A DNA stretch of 64,000 nucleotides, from positions 1-64,000 of the forward strand of contig CBKWJC010000036.1 of the NCBI GenBank assembly GCA_966674685.1, in the 5' to 3' direction. Position numbers and translations under genes: made by a program. Origin of the DNA: Thainema sp966674685. GTDB lineage: Bacteria; Cyanobacteriota; Cyanobacteriia; Phormidesmidales; Phormidesmidaceae. A model generated the notes under the pieces. That model ran no database searches. It had not been told where the DNA came from and worked only from the letters and a program-made list of their open reading frames with translations. This document shows, piece after piece, positions 28,144 to 37,576 of this stretch (its first letter is position 1; each line of letters opens with the position of its first letter).

Positions 28144-28656
28144 ATGCCGCGTCGGATTAACCCTAAATGTTTAGCCTGCGCCCAGTTAACTGCTGATGAA
28201 GCTAAGCAGATGCATGGGGCGGATGGAGATAACTGCTGGAATGAGCAGCGGTGTCCCCGTAAGCGATCGCACTATCGGCATCGACGAGATAACAATGCTA
28301 AGCGAAGAGCCGAGCGGCAGCAGGCAGTGACACAAGTTGCAGTTGAAGAGGTAGCGGTACCAATATCAGCCCCGACGGTGGCCTATCTGTATCTGTACCG
28401 AGCCAAGCGGCAGGATGCGCCCCTACATGCGATCGCAGTTTCGGTATGGCAGGGCAGCCAGCGAATTTTGGAAATCGAGCCAATTCACTGTGCCGGGTTG
28501 CGAAACCGTCAGATTAACCAGTACTTGAAGGACGTGTTGACTCAGCTTGAAGAGCGGTTTGGCATTAGCGAGTTTGAGTCTCAAGTGCGGCTGGAACCGG
28601 AGGAATGCCCAGTCGCTCAATGTCCCCTACGGCATTCGCCAGGAGCAGTGGGGTGA
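28144..28656 (+). CDS. Conserved cyanobacterial protein with N-terminal Cys/His cluster
   Basis: The 170-aa product begins with a basic Cys-rich segment: CLAC (residues 9-12), then CWNEQRC (about 32-38), RKRSHYRHR. It looks like a small zinc-binding or nucleic-acid-binding module. The remainder is an alpha/beta domain (YLYLYRAKRQDAPLHAIAVS). I recognise the MPRRINPKCLACAQLTADEA-type start as a widespread cyanobacterial unknown. It is coupled to the next gene by a GTGA overlap at 28653-28656. Confidence 0.75.
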   Translation: MPRRINPKCLACAQLTADEAKQMHGADGDNCWNEQRCPRKRSHYRHRRDNNAKRRAERQQAVTQVAVEEVAVPISAPTVAYLYLYRAKRQDAPLHAIAVSVWQGSQRILEIEPIHCAGLRNRQINQYLKDVLTQLEERFGISEFESQVRLEPEECPVAQCPLRHSPGAVG

Positions 28657-29312
28657 AACGGTACGAGCTAGAACAGCAGTTTAAGGCAACCCTGAGTGAG
28701 GCACAGTCGGATCTAGAAGGCTTTGATCTGCGGTTACTATGGGATACCCTGGAGCGCGAATTAGTGACGCTGCCGAATCTGGATCAACTGCGGCTAGCGG
28801 GTGTCATCGTAGCAGAACTGGCCGAGATCTATCAGGCGAAAGCGGCTCAAATTTTTGACGATTGGGAAGAAGGTTACAACACGGAAGGCCCCATTCCAAC
28901 GGATGGTTTGTTAGAGGGAATTCGAGTGCGCCAGTCGCAGCATGTGGATGTTTCGACCCTTGTGCGATCGCGCCGTCGCCACACTGAAAGAAAGCCCACC
29001 TATCAGCCCGATTCCGTGGCCCAACTGACGGATAAGGCCGAAATTTTGGCAATGGCCGATGAGATAGAGGCCGCGCGTCCCCTAGCTGTGGCTCATGTAG
29101 AAGATGTGTCAGCCTGGGTCAAGACTATTTCAGGTTATCTGTGTCAACAGTCCAAAACAGCAATTTCTCTGACCCAACTTCAGCAAGCTCTTAATCTGTC
29201 GATTATCGAAATTTGGTTGGGCTTGTTGCTCGGTGGTTATCAGCTGGAGCAGCGGGGCGAGTTTTATATGCAGCAGAGTGTGTGGATTGTGGTTGGGAAA
29301 GGTGAGGAGTGA
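28653..29312 (+). CDS. Conserved unknown, translationally coupled partner
   Basis: The favoured start is the GTG at 28653: it overlaps the previous stop in GTGA and has AGGAG seven bases upstream. This gives 219 aa; an ATG at 28605 would put 51 bases of overlap inside the previous gene. The product is acidic and helical (LEQQFKATLSEAQSDLEGFD; LRLAGVIVAELAEIYQAKAA), with an HTH-like C-terminal half (KTAISLTQLQQALNLSIIEI). Function is unknown. It may act with the Cys-rich protein and the primase-like protein. Confidence 0.75.
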   Translation: MKRYELEQQFKATLSEAQSDLEGFDLRLLWDTLERELVTLPNLDQLRLAGVIVAELAEIYQAKAAQIFDDWEEGYNTEGPIPTDGLLEGIRVRQSQHVDVSTLVRSRRRHTERKPTYQPDSVAQLTDKAEILAMADEIEAARPLAVAHVEDVSAWVKTISGYLCQQSKTAISLTQLQQALNLSIIEIWLGLLLGGYQLEQRGEFYMQQSVWIVVGKGEE

Positions 29313-29510
29313 GGAGTAAAAGGGCTGTAGAGGGCTGTAGAGGAAATTGAGGGAGCAGGAGAGGCAACGGGAGCAGGGGAGCGAGGGGGCTGTAGAGACT
29401 GTAAAGTAGTCGCTCACGGTTCAAACACCCCTCACTCCTCACTCCTCACCCCTCACTCCTCACCCCTCACTCCTCACCTTCTACAGCCCTCTACTCCCTA
29501 CCCTCTTTTC
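29308..29510. repeat. GAGGAGTGAGG / GGCTGTAGAG low-complexity repeats
   Basis: Purine-rich units (GGGCTGTAGAG three times) are followed by their pyrimidine-rich complements (CTCACTCCTCACCC several times). The region can therefore fold on itself and may end transcription of the 28.1-29.3 kb genes. Confidence 0.7.
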
Positions 29511-29715
29511 AAAGAATTTTATGTATTTCAGCTCTAATCTGGGAACTCTAGATGCGGCTGGAGTCGTTGTATGAGACTTGTTGCTCAAACTGAAATTGGC
29601 GTTGACCAGTGAGTTTGGTATTGGGTGTTTCGGTTATTGTTGATACCCTCGGATATCCTGCAAATAGTTTTTCAACGACTCAACGTTGTGTGTTCCCTGA
29701 TTGTTGAAGTGCAAC

Positions 29716-32508
29716 ATGATGTTCCATTCTATTCCTCAGCTATTTGCCGTTGATCCAGCTTGCGATCGCACTCCTGCGCTACTCGCTCAGCAAACGCATG
29801 TGTTTTGGCAACTGCTTGAGCAAGCGGTTGATGCTACTTTTCTTTGGCACGATCAGCGGCTGGTGTTTTGCAATCAGGCTGCGGGCGATTTGTTGGGATA
29901 TGCGGAGCGAGCGGATTTACTTCAGCAACCCTTTTGGCAGCTTTCACCTACGCAGCAACCCAGCGGTAGTGACTCTAAAGAGCAAGCTTTGCTGATGATG
30001 GATATTGCGATGCAGAGAGGACATCATCGCTTTGCGTGGTGGTTTCAGCAGGCTGACGGTACGGCTTTGCCAGTAGAAGTGACGCTAACGGCGGTTAATC
30101 TTGATCCGAACACGACTATTTTTCAAGCCGTTTGTCGTCGAGGTATGACCGATCAGCAAGCGGCGCAGCATGATATGTGGCAAGGCCAGAAACTCTTGCA
30201 GGCGCTGATTGACAACACCAATGCCTGCATTTTTATCAAGGATTATTGCCATCAGAACGGCAATTATGTTCTTGTAAATAAGCAGTTCGAAGCGATTTTT
30301 GGTTGCGATCGCAGTGAAATTGAAGGCAAAAGCGATTATGACTTCTTCCCCAAAGCAGCGGCAGATCAGTTCTATGAAACCGATTTAGAAGTTTTGCGGA
30401 ATCGGCAGTTGGTGCAGGTGGAAGAAGATGTGCCGCAGGCCGATGGGATGCATATTTATTTATCAACTAAGTTTCCGCTGTTTGACGATAATGGAGAACC
30501 CTATGCGCTCTGCGGCATTTCGACAGATATTACAGCGCGTAAGCGAGCTGAGGAGCAGCTTTTGGCATCTCGGCAACTGCTGCGCCATGTGATTGACAAT
30601 ATTCCCCAGGCAATTTTCTGGAAAGATCGCCAGTCGGTTTATCTGGGCTGTAACCGTAATTTTGCACAAGCGGCTGGACTAGCACATCCCGGCGACATTA
30701 TTGGTTTAACCGATAGCGACTTGCCCTGGACGCCTGAGGAAGCTGAGTTTTATCGCAGTAACGATCAGCAGGTGATGGGTTCCGGACAGGCGCAGTATCA
30801 TCTGTTGGAATCCCAGCAGCAGTCCAACGGGCAGCACATTTGGTGTGACACGAATAAAATCCCATTTAGCCCTTTCAAGGTGTTATTTTTTGGAACGGGC
30901 AATAATCTGAAATCCCAGTTTTCCGTTCTTGGTTTTCAGCTTCTGGTAAAAGAAAAAAAGAAGCTATGATTTTTGCGGCTAGAATGCGAGGATTCAAGTC
31001 CGGTAATTGCATTGGTAGCATTGAAAATACAAGGCTTAGCCGCTCATTTTTCTCCGTTCTGGATTTAACACCTTGAAAGGGCTAAAATCCCATTGTTTGA
31101 TGCTGACGGTCAGGTAATGGGCATTTTGGGAACATTTGAAGACATCACGGCTCGCAAGCAGATTGAAGAAGAGCTGCATGAGAGTAAGCAACTGCTGGAA
31201 CTGGTGCTGGATGCCATGCCGCTTTACACGTTTTGGAAGAGCAAGGATTCCGTGTATCTGGGCTGTAACCGTCGCTTCGCTCAGTTGACGGGAGTTGGTG
31301 AGCCTGAACATATTTTCGGCAAAACGGACTATGACCTGCCGTTTTCCAAAGAAGAAGCCGATTGGTATATCGAACTGGATCGGCGAGTGATGACCAGTGA
31401 TCAGCCAGCCTATAACGTGATTGAGCCGCAGCAGCACCACGAAGATGGACGACAGCGCTGGTCGGAAACCAATAAGATTCCGCTGCACGATCAAGCGGGC
31501 AACGTGATTGGAATTTTGGGCACATTTCAAGATGTGACTGAGCGGATTGAGGCGCAAGAAGCACTAAAGCGCTCAGAAGCAGAACTGCGACAAAAAGCGG
31601 AGGAGTTAGAACATTTGGTCAGAGAGCTCCGGCGCACCCAAGCTCAGCTTGTGCAAACCGAAAAAATGTCAAGTTTGGGTCAGCTCGTGGCGGGAATTGC
31701 CCATGAAATCAATAATCCGGTTAACTTTATTCACGGCAATGTCGGCCATGCCCGCAGCTATATCCGAGATTTGATTGTTATCCTTCAGGCGTATCAATCG
31801 CATGTTCCAAACCCCAATGCTGAAATTCAAGATTTAATGGAACAAGTTGATCTGGAGTTTTTGCTGGTCGATCTGCCGAAACTGCTGGACTCGATGCAGA
31901 TTGGAGCCGATCGGATTCGCGATATCGTAACGTCGCTGCGTACCTTCTCGCGACTGGATGAGGCGGAAGTGAAAGATGTCGATATCCACGCCGGGATTGA
32001 TAGCACGCTGATGATTTTGCATAACCGATTGAAGGCGCGATCAGATCGGCCAGAGATTGTGGTTCATAAAGATTACGGCGCACTACCGCATGTGGAATGC
32101 TATGCCGGACAGCTCAATCAGGTGTTTATGAATATTCTGGTGAATGCGATTGATGCGCTAGAAGAGAAAGATCGCGATCGCAGTTTAGCCGAAATGGCAA
32201 AACAGCCAAGCCAGCTCTGGATCACAACCCAGGTGACAGCGGATCGAACCGCGATTCGCATCTCAATTCGAGACAATGGCCCAGGCATTCCGATTCATCT
32301 CCAACCGCGCATTTTTGACCCCTTCTTCACTACTAAACCAGTCGGTAAAGGAACGGGATTGGGTATGTCTATTAGCTATCAGGTGGTAGTAGATAAGCAT
32401 GATGGACAGTTAACCTGCCGCTCAACAGTCGGCGAAGGCAGCGAATTTGTGATTGAGATTCCGGTGCGGCGGGCGAGAGCAATTGCGAATCCTGAATCGA
32501 ATGGTTAG
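29716..32508 (+). pseudogene. Multi-PAS sensor histidine kinase interrupted by a 218-bp MITE
   Basis: Without the element (30867-31084) and one 10-bp duplication, the frame is continuous from the ATG at 29716 and encodes 854 aa. Four PAS domains are visible: one near residues 20-130, then three similar ones with FxKDY/FWKDR/FWKSK cores and ITARK or VTERI ends. A coiled coil, a HisKA box (LVAGIAHEINNPVNFI) and a HATPase domain (NILVNAIDALEEK, IRDNGPGIP, GKGTGLGMSIS) follow. The insertion introduces a stop at 30967-30969, leaving a 5' piece of PAS domains. The kinase core remains open from 31093 and might be expressed from an internal start. No other lesion is seen. Confidence 0.92.
30867..31084 (-). 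mobile_element. 218-bp MITE, complete copy inside the histidine kinase gene
   Basis: Terminal repeats TAGCCCTTTCAAGGTGTTA at both ends. The target duplication AAATCCCATT lies at 30857-30866 and 31085-31094. The orientation is opposite to the 27410 copy and the sequences are identical by eye. No transposase is encoded, so movement must depend on a transposase elsewhere in the genome. Confidence 0.95.
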
Positions 32509-32624
32509 AATTTCGTAGCTCTCACGTTTGCCCTAAAACCTAGACGGTCATTTCGCCGCCACACTGGGCGGCAAGATTATAACGATAGATATCCATTACA
32601 TTTATTATTTTTGGGTTTTCCACT

Positions 32625-33980
32625 ATGTCCGTTGTATCCATCCCCCAAGCCTCGACGGCTCCTCGCTGGCTACAGACGCTGCACTATACCGCGCAGCCGC
32701 TGGATTATATGGACAAAGCGGTGCAGCGCAGTGGGGATGTGTTTAATGCGCCTGTGATTGACCATCACCCAACCGTTTTATTTATCAGCCATCCGCAGGG
32801 TATCCAACAGCTTTTTTCCAGCGATAAGTGCATTACGGCTCCTCCCAATGCTCTTTTGCAGCCGATTTTGGGTGATCACTCTATTTTTGGTCTGGCTGAT
32901 GCTCGCCATCGACGCGAGCGCAAGCTGTTGATGCCGCCGTTTCATCGCGAATCCATTCCTCGCTATGGTGAGCTGATTTGTGCGCTGACGGATAAGACGA
33001 TGCAGGCTCAGAAACCGGGAGAAACTTTTCTGGCGCGATCGCTGATGCAAACCATTTCGCTGGAGGTGATTCTCAGAGTGGTGTTTGGTCTGGGAGATGG
33101 TGAGCGGTTTGAGCAACTGAAAGCGCTGATCGTGCAGTTTACAGACTGCTTCCGCAATCCGCTGGTGTCGGGTGCGCTCTTTTTTCCGGCCTTGCAGGTC
33201 AACTGGGGACAGTTGACCCCTTGGGGCAAGTTTCAATCGCTACGCAATCAAATTAGCCAGTTACTCTTTGCTGAAATTTGCGATCGCAGACAGGTCGATA
33301 CCACCGGACGCACCGATATCCTCAGTCTGCTGATGGCCGCGCGGGATGAAGCGGGACAGCCGATGAGCGATGTGGAACTGCATGATGAGCTACTCACCCT
33401 ACTCGTTGCAGGTCACGAAACCACCGCCACCGCCATCTCCTGGGCGCTGTATTGGATTCATCGCGATGCCGCTGTGTATGACAAGCTGCGCGCAGAAATC
33501 GACAGTCTTGGTCCATCTCCCGATCCGCTCACCTTGTCTCAACTGCCCTATTTAACGGCGGTCTGCAATGAAACGCTGCGGATTTATCCAATTGCTGTGC
33601 TGACGGTGCCACGGGAAGTCACGGCACCGATGACGTTAATGAATTACCAGCTCGAACCCGGCACTCGCCTCTATGGAGCCATCTATCTGACCCACCATCG
33701 ACCCGATCTCTATCCAGATTCCAGAACGTTTCGACCGGAACGCTTTTTAGAGCGTCAGTTTTCAGCCTACGAGTTTTTGCCCTTTGGCGGTGGCGTCCGG
33801 CGCTGCATCGGTGAAGTCTTAGCGCTGCTGGAGATGAAGCTGGTGATTGCGACCCTGGTGTCTCATTATCAGCTAGCGCTCGCTGATACCGCTCCCGAAA
33901 TTCCCAAACGGCGAGGCGTGACGATGGCTCCGGGAAATGGTGTCCGGTTGGTGTTTGAAGGAGTGAGGGGTGAGGAGTGA
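32625..33980 (+). CDS. Cytochrome P450
   Basis: The 451-aa haem-thiolate monooxygenase shows the I-helix motif AGHETT near 263-268, the K-helix ETLR (about 313), the PERF-like FRPERFL, and the haem loop FLPFGGGVRRCIGEVL with the axial Cys near 397. It has no N-terminal membrane anchor. It resembles cyanobacterial CYP110-type enzymes, which hydroxylate fatty acids or terpenoids, but the substrate cannot be read from sequence. No ferredoxin partner or biosynthetic cluster is adjacent. It starts 117 bases after the broken kinase. Confidence 0.9.
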   Translation: MSVVSIPQASTAPRWLQTLHYTAQPLDYMDKAVQRSGDVFNAPVIDHHPTVLFISHPQGIQQLFSSDKCITAPPNALLQPILGDHSIFGLADARHRRERKLLMPPFHRESIPRYGELICALTDKTMQAQKPGETFLARSLMQTISLEVILRVVFGLGDGERFEQLKALIVQFTDCFRNPLVSGALFFPALQVNWGQLTPWGKFQSLRNQISQLLFAEICDRRQVDTTGRTDILSLLMAARDEAGQPMSDVELHDELLTLLVAGHETTATAISWALYWIHRDAAVYDKLRAEIDSLGPSPDPLTLSQLPYLTAVCNETLRIYPIAVLTVPREVTAPMTLMNYQLEPGTRLYGAIYLTHHRPDLYPDSRTFRPERFLERQFSAYEFLPFGGGVRRCIGEVLALLEMKLVIATLVSHYQLALADTAPEIPKRRGVTMAPGNGVRLVFEGVRGEE

Positions 33981-34050
33981 GGGGCAGGAGGCGCAGGGGG
34001 GCAAGAGGGTGTAGAAGGGGCCTGTAGCTGTAGCGGGCTGTAGAGGTTCG
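33960..34050. repeat. GTGAGGAGTGAGG / GTAGAGG purine-rich repeats
   Basis: It shares the vocabulary of 27880-28065 and 29308-29510. It overlaps the last codons of the P450 gene (GVRGEE is encoded by it). Confidence 0.65.
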
Positions 34051-34325
34051 GTATTTAGTGTTTAAAGAAGGTGTGAGGCAGATTTTGTTTGTTGCGATCG
34101 CTGTAGCGATAGTCCTAATTAGCTAAGGCGTTTGTGTTCTGATCAAGCTGACTACGGCTGTAACTAGTGCGATCGCAAAATAGCGCCACATCTAATCGCC
34201 TACTTTCCCTGTGCTTCCTGAAATTTGAGATAGAAGCATCGATACCCTGTTGTCTGGATTGGGCACTATAGACCCATATGTGACAGCTCAGCTCAGATGT
34301 TCTCAAACAAACGATGAGTGATATC
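34051..34325. other. Intergenic region, no gene seen
   Basis: Two HIP1 sites and no plausible coding frame or clear terminator. Confidence 0.5.
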
Positions 34326-34518
34326 ACGTCTGTGCATAAGAATCCAATTTATTGTTTGTGAATTGTTTGTGAATTGTTTGCGGAGCAAACGTTTTACAAA
34401 CAATAAATGGTAGTTCTCAAGCCGTAATGATTTTTGGTGGTGTGGGCAGCGCCCACACCACCAAAAATCATTACCTACATACCACTACCCAATAAATTGT
34501 GGGTTTTTAACCAGACTT
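34326..34518. repeat. AAGTCTG hairpin repeat, copy 2, with a nested 81-bp MITE
   Basis: Left end CGTCTGTGCATAAGAATCC, right end GGGTTTTTAACCAGACTT. The hairpin arm TTACAAACAATAAAT is split by the MITE at 34409-34489. Deleting the MITE and one CAATAAAT restores a normal family member. Confidence 0.88.
34409..34489. mobile_element. 81-bp palindromic MITE, copy 3 (nested)
   Basis: GGTAGT and ACTACC ends, with a perfect 8-bp duplication CAATAAAT at 34401-34408 and 34490-34497. It is inserted in the arm of the older hairpin repeat. Confidence 0.92.
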
Positions 34519-34594
34519 GATATGAGTGGAGATGTGACGTATGGATAGACAGCGCTATTGGATCGCACAGTCAGAGGGCACGAGAGCGGGGTAA

Positions 34595-36208
34595 ATGAGA
34601 CAGAAAAACTGGCATAACCGATTTTGGGTGACGAAGACCCGCTCTGCATTGGCGGGTTGGCTCCTTCAGCTAGCGCAGCGCCTAGAGCCACTGGAGCGGG
34701 AATTGCCTTTGTCCCTGGAAGCTGAGCCTGTAAGGCCGCAGATCAAGCCGACGATTCCGGCGCTACCTGAGAATGAGTGCGATCGCATTCAGGCACTGGA
34801 GCGCTATGAGATCCTGGGTACCCCTGCGGAAGTGGAATTTGATGATCTAACCTGGCTGGCATCGTATATCTGTGGTGCGCCCATCGCACTGGTTAGCCTG
34901 ACGGATTCTCACCGACAGTGGTTTAAGTCCAAAGTCGGGCTGACTGCACCCGAGGCTCCCAGAGAAATTGCCTTCTGCTCCCATGCCATTCTTAATCCTG
35001 ATCAACCCCTAGTGGTGCAAAATGCGCTCAATGACGATCGCTTTGCCGATAATCCGTTGGTGACCGCTGATCCCAATCTGCGATTTTATGCCGGACAACC
35101 CCTGGTCACCCCGGACGGCTATCCTTTGGGAACACTCTGCGTCATGGATCGGATTCCGCGCGATCTCAGTCCGACGCAACTGGAAGCCCTCAAAATTCTG
35201 GGTCGCTGTGTGATGACCCAGATGGAGCTACGGCTGAATCTAAAACGATTAAATCATCAACAAACTCGGCAGCAAGAAGCAGAAGCTAAACTGCGCGCCT
35301 CCGATCAGCAGATTGTTAATTTGCTGGAAAACATGATGGATGCCTTCTTTGCCACCGATCGGCGGGGATTTTTTACCTACATCAACCCAGAGGCAATGGC
35401 GATTCTGCAACTGGAAGGCCAGGAAATCTTGAATCAATCGATCTGGGAAGTTTTACCTGAGATGATTGGGACTACCTTCAAACAGCAGTTTCGCGGGGCA
35501 CTGGAGCAGCAGCGCAGCGCCATATTTGAGGAGTTCTATGAATTGGGTAATCGATGGCTCGAAATTCGCATCTTTCCCTCCTATGATGGTATGTCTGTTT
35601 TCTTCCACGACATCACGCTGCGTAAACAAACTGAGGTGGCTCTACGTCTAGCGCAAGAAAAATCTGAGCGACTTTTGCTGAATATTATTCCCAAACCGAT
35701 TATTGAACGGCTCAAGCAAGAGTCTGCCATCATTGCCGACTATTTTGAGGATGTCACGGTTCTATTTGCCGATATTGTTGGTTTCACCGAACTCAGTAGT
35801 CAGGTAACCCCCATTGAACTGGTGGGATTATTAAACCGAATTTTTTCCAGGTTTGATCAATTAGCGGAACAACATGGATTAGAAAAGATCAAAACAATTG
35901 GTGATGCCTACATGGTGGCGGGTGGTCTACCCAAGCCTCAGGCGGATCACGCTGATGCTATTGCCCGGATGGCAATCGATATGCAGCGGGAAGTGGTGCA
36001 TTTCACTACGCGAGAAAATCAAGCGATCGCACTTAGGATTGGCATTCACACGGGGCCTGTGGTTGCTGGGGTGATTGGCTCGCGCAAGTTTAGCTATGAC
36101 CTGTGGGGAGATACGGTCAACATTGCCAGCCGCATGGAATCGTGCGGGCTGAGCGGTGGCACTCAGGTAACGGCGTCAACGTACGAGCGATTGTGCGATC
36201 GCTATTGA
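34595..36208 (+). CDS. GAF-PAS class III adenylate cyclase, C-terminally shortened by TGA
   Basis: The 537-aa product has a GAF domain (about 60-205; ITALERYEILGTP-type start, FCSHAIL), a PAS domain (230-345) and a class III cyclase domain (380-537). Cyclase landmarks are FADIVGFTEL (metal Asp), LEKIKTIGDAYMVAGG with the purine-selecting Lys, and LWGDTVNIASRMES with the Asp/Asn/Arg set. These predict ATP as substrate and cAMP as product. The frame stops at TGA (36206-36208) after CDRY, but in-frame sequence beyond it encodes the normal end of the domain (see 36206-36301). Activity of the shortened protein is uncertain. Confidence 0.9.
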   Translation: MRQKNWHNRFWVTKTRSALAGWLLQLAQRLEPLERELPLSLEAEPVRPQIKPTIPALPENECDRIQALERYEILGTPAEVEFDDLTWLASYICGAPIALVSLTDSHRQWFKSKVGLTAPEAPREIAFCSHAILNPDQPLVVQNALNDDRFADNPLVTADPNLRFYAGQPLVTPDGYPLGTLCVMDRIPRDLSPTQLEALKILGRCVMTQMELRLNLKRLNHQQTRQQEAEAKLRASDQQIVNLLENMMDAFFATDRRGFFTYINPEAMAILQLEGQEILNQSIWEVLPEMIGTTFKQQFRGALEQQRSAIFEEFYELGNRWLEIRIFPSYDGMSVFFHDITLRKQTEVALRLAQEKSERLLLNIIPKPIIERLKQESAIIADYFEDVTVLFADIVGFTELSSQVTPIELVGLLNRIFSRFDQLAEQHGLEKIKTIGDAYMVAGGLPKPQADHADAIARMAIDMQREVVHFTTRENQAIALRIGIHTGPVVAGVIGSRKFSYDLWGDTVNIASRMESCGLSGGTQVTASTYERLCDRY

Positions 36209-36301
36209 TTTGAGCCACGGGGTGTGATTGCTGTGAAAGGCAAGGGAGAGATGATGACCTATTGGTTGAAAGAACCGGCTGGTGAGCGCTTGAGCTGCTG
36301 A
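36206..36301 (+). pseudogene. In-frame continuation of the cyclase after a premature TGA
   Basis: After the TGA the same frame reads FEPRGVIAVKGKGEMMTYWL and continues to a second TGA at 36299-36301. F-x-x-RGxIxVKGKGEMxTYWL is the standard C-terminal strand pair of class III cyclases. The simplest reading is a one-base nonsense change (for example CGA, CAA-like or TTG to TGA) or a sequencing error. Confidence 0.85.
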
Positions 36302-36571
36302 GATAACAAGCCCATCAATGCATCACAGCTTCCGCCCCAAATTTCGACCAAAATCTGCCTGGCAGATTGAGCCGCATGGTGATAATGCGCGGTAACGGTC
36401 AGGCATTGGCGCAATCCACCAAACAGGTTGGACGGGCTGCATCGCCAGCATCATCTAAATTTCCGGCTATCTCACCAAGGAAATGATGCGAACCTCTGAC
36501 CCTAGACGACTTGTTCCCAAACAGTAAAAGCCAAGCAGTTGCAGAGGTTGGGATTCTGACCCGGTGGTCAG
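36302..36571. other. Intergenic region without recognised gene
   Basis: Frames on both strands are open for up to about 80 codons but show no family signature. Confidence 0.45.
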
Positions 36572-36777
36572 TGCTGGATAACATCGGTATATGGAATGTT
36601 ATCCAGCATTTTTGACGGATAACACCCCTTATCTCCAGGATTAACCATCGCATTTGACGGATAACATCCGGAAAACGGGGAGTTAGATAGCAAATTTTCT
36701 GTTTAATTTCTGAAAAAATAGATGTTATCCCACATATCTGACGTATAACTACGAAATGTAGGGGTTGTTATCTGTCA
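36572..36777. promoter_or_regulatory. Cluster of seven TGACGGATAACA-like sites
   Basis: Exact TGACGGATAACA at 36613-36624 and 36655-36666 (42 bases apart). Relatives on the plus strand are at 36573-36584 (TGCTGGATAACA) and 36739-36750 (TGACGTATAACT). Relatives on the minus strand are at 36597-36608, 36723-36734 and 36766-36777 (TGACAGATAACA). The first pair forms a perfect inverted repeat TGCTGGATAACAT around an 11-base centre. It lies about 190 bases upstream of the gene at 36965. It could be an operator array or a transposon end. Confidence 0.65.
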
Positions 36778-36964
36778 GACCTGACGTTGAATATATAGTT
36801 ATGCTGCTTAGATTATTGGTTGGGGCAGCATGTTAATCCTACTTGTTGATCTTCAAGGCTAAGTGACCGTAGGGCTATAAGTAGGGTAGAGATTTAGAAT
36901 TGTCGGTGAGTTAGTTAATCTTTACGGTGGTGTGTAGTCTAGATAACAGCTTGAAGGAGGCTTA

Positions 36965-37426
36965 ATGATTCCAGTGATTCTAGCCCTGCTTTTGAACTCT
37001 GCTCTTCTTACAGGCAATGAATTCGCTGTAGCTGCGTTCATACATCCGTCCTTATCTCGTCAAGATCATCGTTCAAATCTCTCTGCAATACAGCGTTTTG
37101 CACATCTTTATGGCGGAGTGATGCCGATATGGATGGCTGTTACTACAGCGCTACACATTTTTGTATGCGTAATGGCATGGTTCTACTCTCTATCCGCCTT
37201 TCCTTGGTTGTGCGCTGCTGCCTTAATTTGGGTTATTGTGATTCCCTTCAGCCTCATCTTTCCAGTTCCTTTAAACAATCAAGTTAAGGAATGGGATCTC
37301 AATAATTTACCTTCAGATTGGGAGAGTATCAGGAGCAGATGGGACTTCTATAACTGGCTCAGAGTTATGCTTCTAATGTCTGCATTTGTTTTGTTGTCAG
37401 TTGGATTGAAGAACTATTCTTCTTAA
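36965..37426 (+). CDS. DUF1772-like four-helix membrane protein
   Basis: The 153-aa product has about four hydrophobic helices (residues 1-25, 48-70, 78-100, 132-150). The GNEFAVAAFIHPSL and HLYGGVMPIW segments are typical of the DUF1772/anthrone-oxygenase-like family. A very strong ribosome site (GAAGGAGG) ends five bases before the ATG. Its role is unknown. The site cluster upstream may regulate it. Confidence 0.8.
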   Translation: MIPVILALLLNSALLTGNEFAVAAFIHPSLSRQDHRSNLSAIQRFAHLYGGVMPIWMAVTTALHIFVCVMAWFYSLSAFPWLCAAALIWVIVIPFSLIFPVPLNNQVKEWDLNNLPSDWESIRSRWDFYNWLRVMLLMSAFVLLSVGLKNYSS

Positions 37427-37576
37427 ACTACGAAATCTAAAGCTCCAAAATTGAGTTTCAGTAAGTGTGGGAAGTAGTTTAGTTTGTAAGTAGGATGTCG
37501 CCGCATAAAAACGCCCATGCACACTGACTATTGAGAGTTGATCGGTATGATGCAAAGGTGGTTTGCGGCGGGTGAT

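Noticed and set aside
28605..28652. Upstream ATG start for the gene ending at 29312
   Set aside because: The GTG at 28653 has an AGGAG at correct spacing and a GTGA stop-start overlap, whereas the ATG lies inside the preceding gene without a ribosome site.
36399..36653. 84-codon minus-strand frame
   Set aside because: It overlaps the TGACGGATAACA cluster, shows no recognisable family and has atypical composition.
36572..36777. lac-operator-like sites (GGATAACA)
   Set aside because: Only eight bases are shared, and no LacI-type regulator or lac genes are present.
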